Below, in pieces: positions 19,250 through 29,579 of a DNA stretch of 64,000 nucleotides. The stretch lies in contig NZ_BMGA01000004.1 of NCBI RefSeq assembly GCF_014639535.1, positions 186,001 to 250,000 on the forward strand. The letters are read 5' to 3'. Within the stretch, counting starts at the first letter, position 1, and every line of letters begins with the position of its first letter. This DNA comes from Flavobacterium palustre. Lineage in GTDB: Bacteria; Bacteroidota; Bacteroidia; Flavobacteriales; Flavobacteriaceae. Under the pieces are notes generated by a model. The model was not told the DNA's origin, did no database searches, and saw nothing but the letters and a program-made list of their open reading frames with translations. A program made the position numbers and the translations under genes.

Positions 19250-20794
19250 TCAGAGTAGCTTTTCAATCATATCTTTATATTTTGACAATGAAAAATTCGA
19301 AAAATTATCCTGTTGAATTAAATTATCAAAATTTCTAACCAAATAACTACTAAAGAAATAATCTATTTTTTTGGTAGTTACCCTGTAATATGAACTAAAT
19401 TCTGAATATCCATCTATAAATCTACCTGATCCAATTTCAGCTCCATTGCCATCTATAAATTGTATAAAGAAATAAAATTTTATATTTCTTCTATATGATG
19501 TTAAATCCTGCCCACCACGCAGCTCTTCTCCTTTAACATATCGTCCCATTAAAGAACTAAGACTTAAAGTATAAGCTTCAAATCTTACTGCATCAACAAT
19601 ATTTGTTACTGTTGAGGAAATTTCTTTTTGACTATGACTATGAAACCTTTCTACTGCTAACTTTAAAGCTTGCTTTTTTAAATTCATATTATTGAAAAGC
19701 TCAAAAGAATCTCTTTCATACTCATACAAACACAAAAAATACAAAGTTAGAATGGTTTCAAAAAAATTCCCTTCATTATCACCATTAATAAAAATATTTG
19801 GAATACTATTTTCATGCTTTGGATTGTCTTTTAAGACGGTTTTAAAATTTGAAAGTATCAAATATTTATTCAATATCTTTTTTAATCTTCGAGGATTAGT
19901 AAATTTCATTTCTATGAAAAACTCTCCAATTTTTTTATTTAATTTCCCTTCAAACTTATCAAGTTTTATTTCCCTGTTATCAAAATAAACACTTATTAAT
20001 TTTAAAACATCATCATGTTCTGGCATGGAAAAAGAAACATCAAATATTTTCTCTAAATATTCATTCGATTTTACAATTTCTCCATACTTAGTTTTAATTG
20101 CTTGCCCAACGGCTTTTTTATCAATTCCACAAAAGAAAATAGTTTTCTGTCCGTAAATAAAAAAGAGTTTTATTGCCGATAGTAAATTTAAAACCTGTTC
20201 CGGTTCACAACGATCTAAATCATCGATAAAAACAATATTATATTTAGGGTTTTCACCATTTGTGATTTTATCTTCGAAACGCCTGAATTCAGTTTTAAAT
20301 TTCTCTAAAGCATTATAGAAAGTCAATTCTTCATTTTTCGAAAGTTCTTGAACAAATGCAGAAGGATCTAATTCAATTCCTGGACCATTAGGATATAAAG
20401 GAATATTCATTTTTATCGATTTTCCTAAACCGCGTAGAATTCTTCCTCCATATTTAAGAATTTCAGAATATAGTTCTTCTGTAATATCTATATTTTTTGA
20501 AGTTATGAATTCCAACAAAGACATTGCTAGATTTTCATCTTTTTCAAATTCCCATGCTTCAAAGAAAAAAGTATTGAAATCAGATTTTAATTCCTTTTCA
20601 AGATATTTCATTAAACTACTTTTTCCACTTCCCCATTCGCCGTAAAGAGAAAACATTTTAATCTCGTTGAATTGGTCTTTATTGCCAATTAAAAAAGCTT
20701 TAATTAAATCTCCTTTGTCAATTATTCCTAAATAATCAGTTTCAGAAGTTAAATCTTCAATTGGTAAGTTGGATAACAATCTAGGTTTTGTCAT
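19250..20794 (-). CDS. KAP family P-loop NTPase
   Basis: A 514-residue protein (ATG at 20794) with Walker A YGEWGSGKSS (residues 51-60), the KAP-typical FFFEAWEFEKDENLA just after it, and Walker B NIVFIDDLDRCEPEQ (186-200). No membrane segment is inserted between the two motifs, unlike many KAP proteins, so it is predicted soluble. The C-terminal 200 residues match no family I recognise. A longer reading from a TTG at 20815 would begin at or before the predicted transcription start (-7 box TAAATTTG, complement of 20820-20827). KAP NTPases include phage-exclusion proteins such as PifA, so defence is possible but unproven. The gene is solitary and bracketed by a 25-bp direct repeat, suggesting it is a late arrival. 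Confidence 0.85.
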   Translation of the reverse strand: MTKPRLLSNLPIEDLTSETDYLGIIDKGDLIKAFLIGNKDQFNEIKMFSLYGEWGSGKSSLMKYLEKELKSDFNTFFFEAWEFEKDENLAMSLLEFITSKNIDITEELYSEILKYGGRILRGLGKSIKMNIPLYPNGPGIELDPSAFVQELSKNEELTFYNALEKFKTEFRRFEDKITNGENPKYNIVFIDDLDRCEPEQVLNLLSAIKLFFIYGQKTIFFCGIDKKAVGQAIKTKYGEIVKSNEYLEKIFDVSFSMPEHDDVLKLISVYFDNREIKLDKFEGKLNKKIGEFFIEMKFTNPRRLKKILNKYLILSNFKTVLKDNPKHENSIPNIFINGDNEGNFFETILTLYFLCLYEYERDSFELFNNMNLKKQALKLAVERFHSHSQKEISSTVTNIVDAVRFEAYTLSLSSLMGRYVKGEELRGGQDLTSYRRNIKFYFFIQFIDGNGAEIGSGRFIDGYSEFSSYYRVTTKKIDYFFSSYLVRNFDNLIQQDNFSNFSLSKYKDMIEKLL

Positions 20795-20819
20795 AATGTA
20801 AGAAATGAAATTCAAAAAT

Positions 20820-20827
20820 CAAATTTA
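20820..20827 (-). promoter_or_regulatory. -7 box of the KAP gene
   Basis: The minus strand reads TAAATTTG, preceded by TTTT with an 18-nt spacer. It lies 26 bp upstream of the ATG at 20794 and supports that start. Confidence 0.5.
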
Positions 20828-20903
20828 ACTTTTAAATCCAATTTGAAAACATTCTTAAAATATTTTTACAAGAAAAGTAAAACTCAAAAAAACTACTTTA
20901 AAC

Positions 20904-20928
20904 AAAAAATCCATTTCTTATTTCTTAG
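20904..20928. repeat. 25-bp direct repeat, right copy (contains the lacI stop)
   Basis: Identical to 19180-19204. This copy includes the last codons and stop of the LacI-type gene, so it is probably the original. The copy next to polA looks like the duplicate. Confidence 0.9.
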
Positions 20929-21979
20929 TCCCGAAAGTTTTCGGGATGGATTTTTTTGTTCTGGAAGATTCTCTTTCTTTCAAATTGGTTTTAATTACCA
21001 CGGTTTGATAAGGCGCTTCGTTTTCTTCATTGGCTTCCAAACGGTCGATAAGCAGTTTGGCAGCTACTTCTCCAATTTCTACTCCGTGCTGACTCACCGT
21101 ACTCAGACTTGGTGTCAAACGTCGGGAAGCTAAAATTCCATCAGCAAAACCAATGATGGATAACTCTTCAGGAATTTTATAGCCTTTCTTGATAGCCAGT
21201 TTCAATGCTGCCACTGAATCACGTTCGTCTAAAGCAAAAACACCATCGATTGTATTATTTTCGAAAACAGCTTCAATTTTTTTCTTCATATCATCTTCAG
21301 AATTAGTACGAAGAATAATATTTTCATTTACCGGAATGCCATTATCAGCCAAGGCTTTCAAATAACCTTCGGTTCTTAATTTCCCCACACTTAAATCATC
21401 AACCGAAGAAATTAAAGCAATGTTTTTGCAACCGGTATCAATTAAACGTTGGGTAACATTTAATGCCGAATCATAATCATCTACAACAACTTTATCACAT
21501 TCAACTTCATCTGCAATGCGATCAAACATCACAATTGGAGTTCCTTCATTAATAATATCGTTAAAATGAGAGTAATCCTGAAGTTTTTGAGCTTCCTGTG
21601 ATACCGATAATATAAAACCATCGGTAGTTCCATTGCTCAACATGTCTAAAGTATTGATTTCTTTCACTAAAGATTCATTCGAAATACAAGTAATCACATT
21701 ATATCCTTTTGCATCGGCTACTTTTTCAATTCCGCTGAAAACCTTAGCAAAAAAGGAATTTAAAATATTCGGAATAATAACTCCAATTGTTTTTGTTTTT
21801 CTATTCTTTAGATTCAAACCAATAATATTTGGTTTATAGTTTTTTAGTTTAGCATATTCCTTTATCTTAACCTTAGTTTGATTACTAATCTCCGGACTGT
21901 CATTCAGTGCTTTAGAAACTGTAGAAACAGAAACATTCAATTCTTTAGCAATTTGCTTCAGTGTTGCTTTAACTTTCAT
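20918..21979 (-). CDS. LacI/GalR family transcriptional regulator
   Basis: A 353-residue repressor-type protein. The N-terminal helix-turn-helix reads TLKQIAKELNVSVSTVSKALNDSPEIS, followed by the hinge helix and KNYKPNIIGLNLKNRKTKTIGVIIPNI. A periplasmic-binding-protein-like sugar domain (about 60-335) contains FDRIADEVECDKVVVDDYDSA and ALDERDSVAALK. The C-terminal tail KKSIPKTFGTKK is encoded in part by a TCCCGA..TCGGGA palindrome and runs into the terminator stem. Its ligand is unknown, because no sugar-utilisation gene is adjacent. It lies between the KAP gene and the divergent rplM operon. Confidence 0.92.
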   Translation of the reverse strand: MKVKATLKQIAKELNVSVSTVSKALNDSPEISNQTKVKIKEYAKLKNYKPNIIGLNLKNRKTKTIGVIIPNILNSFFAKVFSGIEKVADAKGYNVITCISNESLVKEINTLDMLSNGTTDGFILSVSQEAQKLQDYSHFNDIINEGTPIVMFDRIADEVECDKVVVDDYDSALNVTQRLIDTGCKNIALISSVDDLSVGKLRTEGYLKALADNGIPVNENIILRTNSEDDMKKKIEAVFENNTIDGVFALDERDSVAALKLAIKKGYKIPEELSIIGFADGILASRRLTPSLSTVSQHGVEIGEVAAKLLIDRLEANEENEAPYQTVVIKTNLKERESSRTKKSIPKTFGTKK

Positions 21980-22244
21980 ATGGATAGTATTGTCTTTATT
22001 TTTTGAAAAGCTGCGACTTATTTTTTAAAAAAACACCCGGATTTATCTAAAAAATAAATCCTGTTTATCCGTATTCTTTACATCGCAAGATTGCAAGATA
22101 ATCATTTTATTTTTCAAATCAAATGTATGATAAATTTAGAATCAAAGCGGTTAACAGAAATACAAAAAAGAAGTAGCTTAAAGCAATCTAAATATCCGAT
22201 TGATTATCAGCACCAAAACCTAAAAAAATTATTCATTTAAGGTA
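21980..22244. other. Intergenic region between lacI and rplM
   Basis: No gene is seen. It holds an 8-bp inverted repeat, GGATTTAT / ATAAATCC (22039-22061), and a short tandem GCAAGATT/GCAAGATA near 22085. No good TAnnTTTG box for lacI was found. Confidence 0.5.
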
Positions 22245-22275
22245 TTTGGTTTTAAAATAATTAATTGTACTTTTG
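22245..22275 (+). promoter_or_regulatory. Promoter of the rplM-rpsI operon
   Basis: TTTG (22245-22248), a 19-nt spacer, then TACTTTTG (22268-22275). This is a full match to the Bacteroidota housekeeping promoter. The leader contains a small CCCC/GGGG hairpin (22279-22292). Confidence 0.8.
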
Positions 22276-22321
22276 CAACCCCTTTATTGGGGACGGAATG
22301 TTTAATTAAAAAATTTTTATT

Positions 22322-22777
22322 GTGAACGCATTAAGCTACAAGACAATTTCAGCTACAAAGGCAAACTCTAACAAAGAGTGGATCGTTGTAGATGCAGAGG
22401 GTCATAACTTAGGACGTCTTGCTTCTAAAGTCGCTATGATTTTAAGAGGAAAGTACAAGCCTAGCTATACCCCACACGTGGACTGTGGAGATAACGTAAT
22501 TGTTATCAACGCAGAGAAAATCAACCTTACAGGTAACAAAATGGACGAGAAAATTTACATGCGTCATACAGGTTATCCAGGAGGACAAAGAACTTTAACT
22601 GCTAAAGTATTGCAAGCTAAAAACCCTGCAGCCTTAGTAGAAAAAGCAGTAAAAGGAATGTTACCTAAGAACAAATTAGGAGCTGAACTTTTCAGAAATT
22701 TAAATGTTGTTGTTGGTTCTGAGCACAAACAAGCGGCTCAAAAACCAAAAACTGTTAACCTAAACGATCTTAAGTAA
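22322..22777 (+). CDS. rplM: 50S ribosomal protein L13
   Basis: The 151-residue protein matches L13 throughout: [48 protein letters not shown] and [10 protein letters not shown]. The start is a GTG at 22322. It is preferred because the N-terminal LSYKTIS segment is conserved in flavobacterial L13 and no upstream ATG is in frame. It is the first gene of the operon. Its TAA overlaps the rpsI ATG by one base, indicating translational coupling, as is usual for the L13-S9 pair. Confidence 0.97.
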   Translation: MNALSYKTISATKANSNKEWIVVDAEGHNLGRLASKVAMILRGKYKPSYTPHVDCGDNVIVINAEKINLTGNKMDEKIYMRHTGYPGGQRTLTAKVLQAKNPAALVEKAVKGMLPKNKLGAELFRNLNVVVGSEHKQAAQKPKTVNLNDLK

Positions 22778-23163
22778 TGGGAGTTATTCACAAAATCGGT
22801 AGAAGAAAAACCGCTGTTGCACGTGTTTATGTTTCAGAAGGAACAGGAGTAATCACTGTAAACAAAAAAGAATTTGCAACTTATTTCCCTACAGCTACTT
22901 TACAGTACAAAGTTTTGCAACCAATGTCTATGACAGAAAACGCATCTAACTTTGACGTAAAAGTAAATGTTTACGGAGGTGGTGTAACTGGACAAGCTGA
23001 AGCTGTAAGAATGGCAATCGCTCGCGCAATGTGTGAAGTAAATGCTGAAAACAGAGGAGTTTTGAAACCAGAAGGTTTATTAACCAGAGACCCTAGAATG
23101 GTTGAACGTAAGAAATTCGGTCAGAAGAAAGCTCGTAAGAGATTCCAATTCTCTAAACGTTAA
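22777..23163 (+). CDS. rpsI: 30S ribosomal protein S9
   Basis: The 128-residue protein begins [19 protein letters not shown] and ends in the conserved basic tail [16 protein letters not shown], which reaches the P-site t[16 protein letters not shown] is also typical. It is co-translated with rplM through TAATG. An 8-bp stem, TGTCTTGT/ACAAGACA (23169-23194), follows without a strong T run, so read-through toward rpsB is possible. Confidence 0.97.
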   Translation: MGVIHKIGRRKTAVARVYVSEGTGVITVNKKEFATYFPTATLQYKVLQPMSMTENASNFDVKVNVYGGGVTGQAEAVRMAIARAMCEVNAENRGVLKPEGLLTRDPRMVERKKFGQKKARKRFQFSKR

Positions 23164-23239
23164 TATTACCTGTCTTGTTCAGATGGGACAAGACATTATC
23201 AATTATTTATTGAAATTAAAAAACACAGTTATTGTTGCT

Positions 23240-23331
23240 CTCCTATCGAGGTAGGATATAGTTTAGCATCTAAATGTATAAAGCCAGAGAAATCGCCATT
23301 TATACATTGCTAATCAACAGAACGTAAACTA
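23240..23331 (+). promoter_or_regulatory. Structured 5' leader of rpsB
   Basis: Two stems precede the gene. The first is TCCTA / TAGGA (23241-23256). The second is a 10-bp perfect stem, AATGTATAAA (23273-23282) with TTTATACATT (23299-23308), continued outward by GC and AGTTTA/TAAACT pairings (23260-23265 with 23325-23330). It looks like a ribosomal-protein leader. No named family was confirmed. Confidence 0.55.
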
Positions 23332-23339
23332 GTACAAAA

Positions 23340-24107
23340 ATGGCAAACAAAGTAGAAGTAAAAGAATTACTAGAAGCAGGTGTTCACTTCGGACACATGA
23401 CTAGAAAATGGGATCCAAACATGGCTCCTTACATTTATATGGAGCGTAATGGTATTCACATCATTAATCTATATAAAACTGCAGCTAAAATCGAAGAAGC
23501 TAACGAAGCTTTGAAAAAAATCGCTGCATCAGGTAGAAAAATATTATTCGTTGCTACCAAAAAACAAGCAAAAGACATCGTTGCTGATAAAGCAAAAGCT
23601 GCAAACATGCCTTACATCACTGAAAGATGGCCAGGTGGAATGTTAACAAACTTTGTTACTATCCGTAAAGCAGTTAAAAAAATGTCTTCTATTGATAAAA
23701 TGAAGAAAGATGGTACTTTCAACACGCTATCTAAAAAAGAGCGTTTGCAAGTAGATCGTCTTCGTGCTAAATTAGAAAAAAACTTAGGTTCAATCGCTGA
23801 TATGTCTAGACTTCCAGCTGCATTGTTCGTAGTAGATATCAAAGCTGAGCACATCGCAATAAAAGAAGCACAAAAATTAAACATTCCAGTATTTGCAATG
23901 GTTGATACTAACTCTGATCCACGTGAAGTAGATTACGTTATCCCAGCCAATGACGATGCTTCTAAATCAATTGAGAAAATTTTATCTATAGTAACTGCTG
24001 CTGTTGTTGAAGGACTTTCTGAAAGAGGTTCTGAAAAAGAAGTTGAAGCTGCTGAGGAAACTGCTCCTGCTGCTGAAACTGAGGTTGCTCCTGCTACTGA
24101 AGAATAA
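23340..24107 (+). CDS. rpsB: 30S ribosomal protein S2
   Basis: A 255-residue S2. Signatures include LLEAGVHFGHMTRKWDPNMAPYIYMERNGIHIINLYKT, ITERWPGGMLTNF and PVFAMVDTNSDPREVDYVIPANDDA. The C terminus carries an acidic Ala/Glu-rich tail (about 232-255) beyond the core, common in this phylum. It is followed by tsf in the normal order. It is preceded by a folded leader that may provide feedback control by S2; that regulation is inferred. Confidence 0.97.
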   Translation: MANKVEVKELLEAGVHFGHMTRKWDPNMAPYIYMERNGIHIINLYKTAAKIEEANEALKKIAASGRKILFVATKKQAKDIVADKAKAANMPYITERWPGGMLTNFVTIRKAVKKMSSIDKMKKDGTFNTLSKKERLQVDRLRAKLEKNLGSIADMSRLPAALFVVDIKAEHIAIKEAQKLNIPVFAMVDTNSDPREVDYVIPANDDASKSIEKILSIVTAAVVEGLSERGSEKEVEAAEETAPAAETEVAPATEE

Positions 24108-24215
24108 ATCAAATTTTAAATTCCAAATTTTAAATTCCAAATTCCAAAATCAGATTTTTAACCATCTGATAACGTTGGAATTTGGGATTTGAAGATTGGA
24201 ATTTTTACTTTTAAA
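24108..24215. repeat. Palindromic AT-rich repeat between rpsB and tsf
   Basis: Repeated AAATTCCAAATT-type units on the left are complementary to GGAATTTGGGATTTG on the right, around an ATCAGAT/ATCTGAT core. Related sequence occurs at 42145-42176 and 42410-42465. Confidence 0.6.
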
Positions 24216-24233
24216 CCTTAAAAATAAAAAAAT

Positions 24234-25202
24234 ATGTCAACTATAACTATAACGGCTGCAGACGTAAACAAATTAAGACAAGCTACAGGTGCCGGAATGA
24301 TGGACTGTAAAAAAGCTTTAGTTGAAGCTGAAGGAGATTTCGATAAAGCTATCCAAAACCTTAGAGAAAAAGGACAAAAAGTTGCTGCTAACCGTTCTGA
24401 CCGTGACTCTTCTGAAGGAGCTGCTGTTTCTTTCATCAATGCAGACAACACTAAAGGAGCTATCATCACTTTAAACTGCGAAACTGACTTCGTAGGTAAA
24501 AATGAGGCTTTCGTAACTTTGGCTAAAGAATTAGTTGAAAAAGCAATCAACTTCTCTTCTAAAGAAGAATTTTTAGCTTCTGATTTCAACGGAATCACTG
24601 TTGCTGAGAAATTAATCGAGCAAACAGGTGTTATCGGTGAAAAAATCGAAATTGGTGGTTTTGAAATCTTAGAAGGTGCTTTCGTTGGATCTTATGTTCA
24701 CGTTAACAAAATCGCTGCTTTAACAGCTATTTCTTCTCCAATCGCTAATGCTGAGACTTTAACAAAAGATATCTCTATGCAAGTTGCTTCTATGGGAGCT
24801 GATACATTATCTTACAAAGATTTTGATCCTGCTTTCGTTGAATCTGAACTTGCTGCTCGTATTGCTGTAATCGAAAAAGATAATGAAGAAGCAAAACGTT
24901 TAGGAAAAACTTTAAAAAATGTTCCTAAATACATCTCTTTCTCTCAATTAACTCCTGAAGTTATCAAACAAGCTGAAGAAGATGCTAAAGCTGAATTAAA
25001 AGCTGAAGGGAAACCAGAGCAAATCTGGGACAAAATTATCCCTGGAAAAGTACAACGTTTTATCTCTGACAACACTACTTTAGATCAGGAAAAAGCTTTA
25101 TTAGATCAAAACTTCATCAAAGATGACAGTAAAAAAGTTGGTGATTACGTTAAAGGATTCAACGTTGAAATCACAGGTTTCAAAAGAGTTACTTTAGGTT
25201 AA
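24234..25202 (+). CDS. tsf: Elongation factor Ts
   Basis: EF-Ts is the nucleotide exchange factor for EF-Tu. The 322-residue protein has the N-terminal UBA-like domain VNKLRQATGAGMMDCKKALVEAEGDFDKAIQNLREKG and the EF-Tu-contacting motif TLNCETDFVGKNEAF. It is longer than the E. coli protein because of extra sequence in the C-terminal half (about 205-270), a feature shared by Bacteroidota. It follows rpsB across a repeat-filled gap and ends at an intrinsic terminator. Confidence 0.97.
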   Translation: MSTITITAADVNKLRQATGAGMMDCKKALVEAEGDFDKAIQNLREKGQKVAANRSDRDSSEGAAVSFINADNTKGAIITLNCETDFVGKNEAFVTLAKELVEKAINFSSKEEFLASDFNGITVAEKLIEQTGVIGEKIEIGGFEILEGAFVGSYVHVNKIAALTAISSPIANAETLTKDISMQVASMGADTLSYKDFDPAFVESELAARIAVIEKDNEEAKRLGKTLKNVPKYISFSQLTPEVIKQAEEDAKAELKAEGKPEQIWDKIIPGKVQRFISDNTTLDQEKALLDQNFIKDDSKKVGDYVKGFNVEITGFKRVTLG

Positions 25203-25225
25203 TCTAATTTAGATTACAACATACT

Positions 25226-25262
25226 AAAATCCTATTCGTTCATTCGAATAGGATTTTTTTTG
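25226..25262 (+). terminator. Rho-independent terminator of tsf
   Basis: AAATCCTATTCG / CGAATAGGATTT forms a 12-bp stem with a T run. It lies 24 bp after the tsf stop. Confidence 0.9.
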
Positions 25263-25332
25263 TTTTTTTGCCTTCACTGCATCGTCAAATTCAAAATAAA
25301 GAAACTAAATTTGATTTTATAAATTCAGAATA

Positions 25333-25980
25333 ATGTTTCAATCCAAAAAAGACACTGTTTACCTGATTCTCGCCGGAATTTTTATTACCAATGCCGTAGT
25401 TGCCGAATTAATCGGTGGAAAACTCATTCAAATTGGTCCTTTTATAATGAGTCTTGGAATTCTTCCCTGGCCTATCGTTTTCATTACCACCGATATTATC
25501 AACGAACATTTTGGCAAAGAAGGAGTCAAAAAACTCTCTTTTATTACCGCGGGACTTATTGCTTATTGTATTCTTATTCTTTTCATTGGAACAAAAATCC
25601 CTGCTCTTATCACTAAAGAAACCGTCAACGACGAACAGTTTTATGCTGTTTTCGGTCAGGGTCTTTTTATTATGGTTGCCAGTATTATTGCTTTTATGGT
25701 TTCCCAATTAATTGATGTTTCCATTTTCTGGTTTTTACGAAATAAAACCGGCAAAAAAATGATTTGGCTTCGAAGCACAGGTTCTACGCTGATTTCCCAA
25801 CTCATAGACAGTTTTATCGTTTCGGGAATCGCTTTTTGGTTAACCGGAAAAATTACAACGAGCCAATACCTCAATATGTCTATAACAGGTTACACTTTCA
25901 AATTAATTTTGGCTATTGCATTGACACCAATGATTTACCTTGGACATCACCTCATCGAAAAATACCTTCATAACAAATAA
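25333..25980 (+). CDS. VUT family membrane transporter (queuosine precursor type)
   Basis: A 215-residue integral membrane protein with about six hydrophobic helices. The motifs are typical of the YhhQ/VUT group: NAVVAELIGGKLI near the N terminus, ITTDIINEHFGKEGVKK in the first loop, and SQLIDSFIVSGIAFW in the fourth helix region. YhhQ imports queuosine precursors such as preQ0/preQ1, so nucleobase salvage for tRNA modification is the likely role. The gene ends 2 bp before tag and the two are probably co-transcribed, although no functional link is obvious. No preQ1 riboswitch was recognised upstream. Confidence 0.85.
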   Translation: MFQSKKDTVYLILAGIFITNAVVAELIGGKLIQIGPFIMSLGILPWPIVFITTDIINEHFGKEGVKKLSFITAGLIAYCILILFIGTKIPALITKETVNDEQFYAVFGQGLFIMVASIIAFMVSQLIDVSIFWFLRNKTGKKMIWLRSTGSTLISQLIDSFIVSGIAFWLTGKITTSQYLNMSITGYTFKLILAIALTPMIYLGHHLIEKYLHNK

Positions 25981-25982
25981 TC

Positions 25983-26546
25983 ATGGAAAACAAAACACGC
26001 TGCGCCTGGTGCGAAAAAGATGATTTATACAGAAAATACCACGATGAAGAATGGGGCATTCCTGTTTATGATGACGCAAAATTATTCGAATTTTTAACCC
26101 TTGAAACCTTTCAGGCAGGATTGAGTTGGTACACAGTTTTGGCAAAAAGAGAGCATTTCCGCTTAGCTTTTGACAATTTCGATTATAAAAAAATTGTAAA
26201 CTATTCCGAAGATAAAATTCAGGAATTATTACTAAATCCGGGAATTATTCGTAATAAATTAAAAGTAAGAGCAACCATTTCTAACGCCTTAGCTTTTATG
26301 AAAGTACAGGAAGAATTTGGCAGTTTTTCCAAATACATCTGGGGATTTGTTGACGGAAAACCTATCAACAACAAACTCCAATCACTAAAAGACATTCCTG
26401 CGACTACTCCTCTTTCTGATGCCATCAGCAAGGATTTAAAAAAACGCGGTTTTAAATTTGTTGGTTCCACTGTAGTCTATGCCCACATGCAGGCCACCGG
26501 AATGGTTAACGACCACATAGAAAGTTGCTGGACAAGAGCTCAGTAA
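25983..26546 (+). CDS. tag: DNA-3-methyladenine glycosylase I
   Basis: This enzyme excises 3-methyladenine from alkylated DNA. The 187-residue protein carries the HhH superfamily fold of Tag: CAWCEKDDLYRKYHDEEWGIP at the N terminus, LTLETFQAGLSWYTVLAKRE, and the C-terminal HIESCW. The zinc ligands of the family, two cysteines and two histidines from the two ends, are all present. It follows the VUT transporter by 2 bp. It is complete. Confidence 0.95.
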   Translation: MENKTRCAWCEKDDLYRKYHDEEWGIPVYDDAKLFEFLTLETFQAGLSWYTVLAKREHFRLAFDNFDYKKIVNYSEDKIQELLLNPGIIRNKLKVRATISNALAFMKVQEEFGSFSKYIWGFVDGKPINNKLQSLKDIPATTPLSDAISKDLKKRGFKFVGSTVVYAHMQATGMVNDHIESCWTRAQ

Positions 26547-26624
26547 GCCCTGTTTAGTTTAGAAGTATTCCGCACAAAATTGTTAAACTTCTAATCTCTA
26601 ACATCCAACTTCCAACTTTTTGAT

Positions 26625-26632
26625 TACATTTG
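26625..26632 (+). promoter_or_regulatory. -7 box of the thi operon
   Basis: TACATTTG matches TAnnTTTG. The predicted start, 5-7 nt downstream, coincides with the first base of the riboswitch P1 stem (26639). Confidence 0.6.
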
Positions 26633-26638
26633 TCGCAC

Positions 26639-26717
26639 ACTTTAGGGGTGTCTGCAATCGCAGGCTGAGATTTTACCCTCTGAACCTGATCTGGTTAATA
26701 CTAGCGTAGGGAAAAGT
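26639..26717 (+). promoter_or_regulatory. TPP riboswitch (THI element) of the thi operon
   Basis: The thi-box consensus is clear: AGGGGTG, CTGAGATTTTACCC, TGAACCTGATCTGG and TAGCGTAGGGAAA. P1 pairs ACTTT (26639-26643) with AAAGT (26713-26717). It sits 78 bp before thiS and should bind thiamine pyrophosphate to repress the operon. The expression platform is discussed under findings. Confidence 0.96.
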
Positions 26718-26794
26718 AAGATGACTTCCATAGTCCCATTTATGGGTACTTTGTAGCCATTCCTAAAGTATAATTTACACTAAATTGTAACGGA

Positions 26795-28901
<2,107 letters not shown>

Positions 28902-28997
28902 AAAGAATTAAGATGAAAGTATTAAGTATTAAGATGAAGATTGAATGAATTTCAGATTTCTTAATTCTTAATACTCAAATCTTGATACCACATAAAA

Positions 28998-29579
28998 ATG
29001 ATCATCATATCCAATCCAACTGCGGTAGCAAATGAAATCAAGCTCATCCATTCTCTTTTTGAAAATGGAATGGAATTATTTCATATTCGAAAGCCTGACT
29101 TTTCTGAAGAAGAAATGAAAGTTTTTGTGACTGCAATTGGATTGGAATATAGGAATCGTTTGGTTTTACACAGTTATCATCATTTGGCTGAAGAATTTGG
29201 AATTAAGCGTCTTCATTTTTCTTCAACAAACAGACCTGATAACTTTCAAAAAACTGAAGGTTTTTCAATATCTACTTCGACACATTCAATCGAAGAATTC
29301 AATGCGTTGTCTGAAGATTTTGATTATGCTTTTTTGAGTCCTGTATTCAAAAGTATTTCCAAAGAAAATTATGAGCCCAATGTAAACTGGTCAACTGAAA
29401 TAGAAAAGAGAATTCATTTTAAAACAAAACTTATCGGTTTAGGAGGAATTCAATCCGAAAACATTCATCAGGCTATGGAAATAGGTTTTAATAATGTAGC
29501 GCTTTTAGGAAGCATTTGGAACAGCAATAATCCAATAGAAAATTTCAAATCATGTCAACAAATCGTCCTTTCGTTTTAA
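28998..29579 (+). CDS. ThiE/TenI-like protein (possible thiazole tautomerase)
   Basis: A 193-residue TIM-barrel protein of the thiamine phosphate synthase superfamily. It has GMELFHIRKPDFSEEEM, YAFLSPVFKSISK and KLIGLGGIQSENIHQAMEIGFNNVALLGSIW. It differs from ThiE at the active site: LVLHSYHHLA replaces the INDxxDLA metal/pyrophosphate motif. A genuine ThiE lies two genes downstream. B. subtilis TenI is such a paralogue and aromatises the thiazole product of ThiG. I infer the same role here, though an inactive or regulatory paralogue is possible. Its end overlaps thiD by 28 bp. Confidence 0.75.
   Translation: MIIISNPTAVANEIKLIHSLFENGMELFHIRKPDFSEEEMKVFVTAIGLEYRNRLVLHSYHHLAEEFGIKRLHFSSTNRPDNFQKTEGFSISTSTHSIEEFNALSEDFDYAFLSPVFKSISKENYEPNVNWSTEIEKRIHFKTKLIGLGGIQSENIHQAMEIGFNNVALLGSIWNSNNPIENFKSCQQIVLSF

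Noticed and set aside
19250-20928. Insertion sequence or transposon carrying the KAP gene
   Set aside because: No transposase and no terminal inverted repeats are seen. The 25-bp direct repeat is far longer than a usual target duplication and coincides with a terminator.
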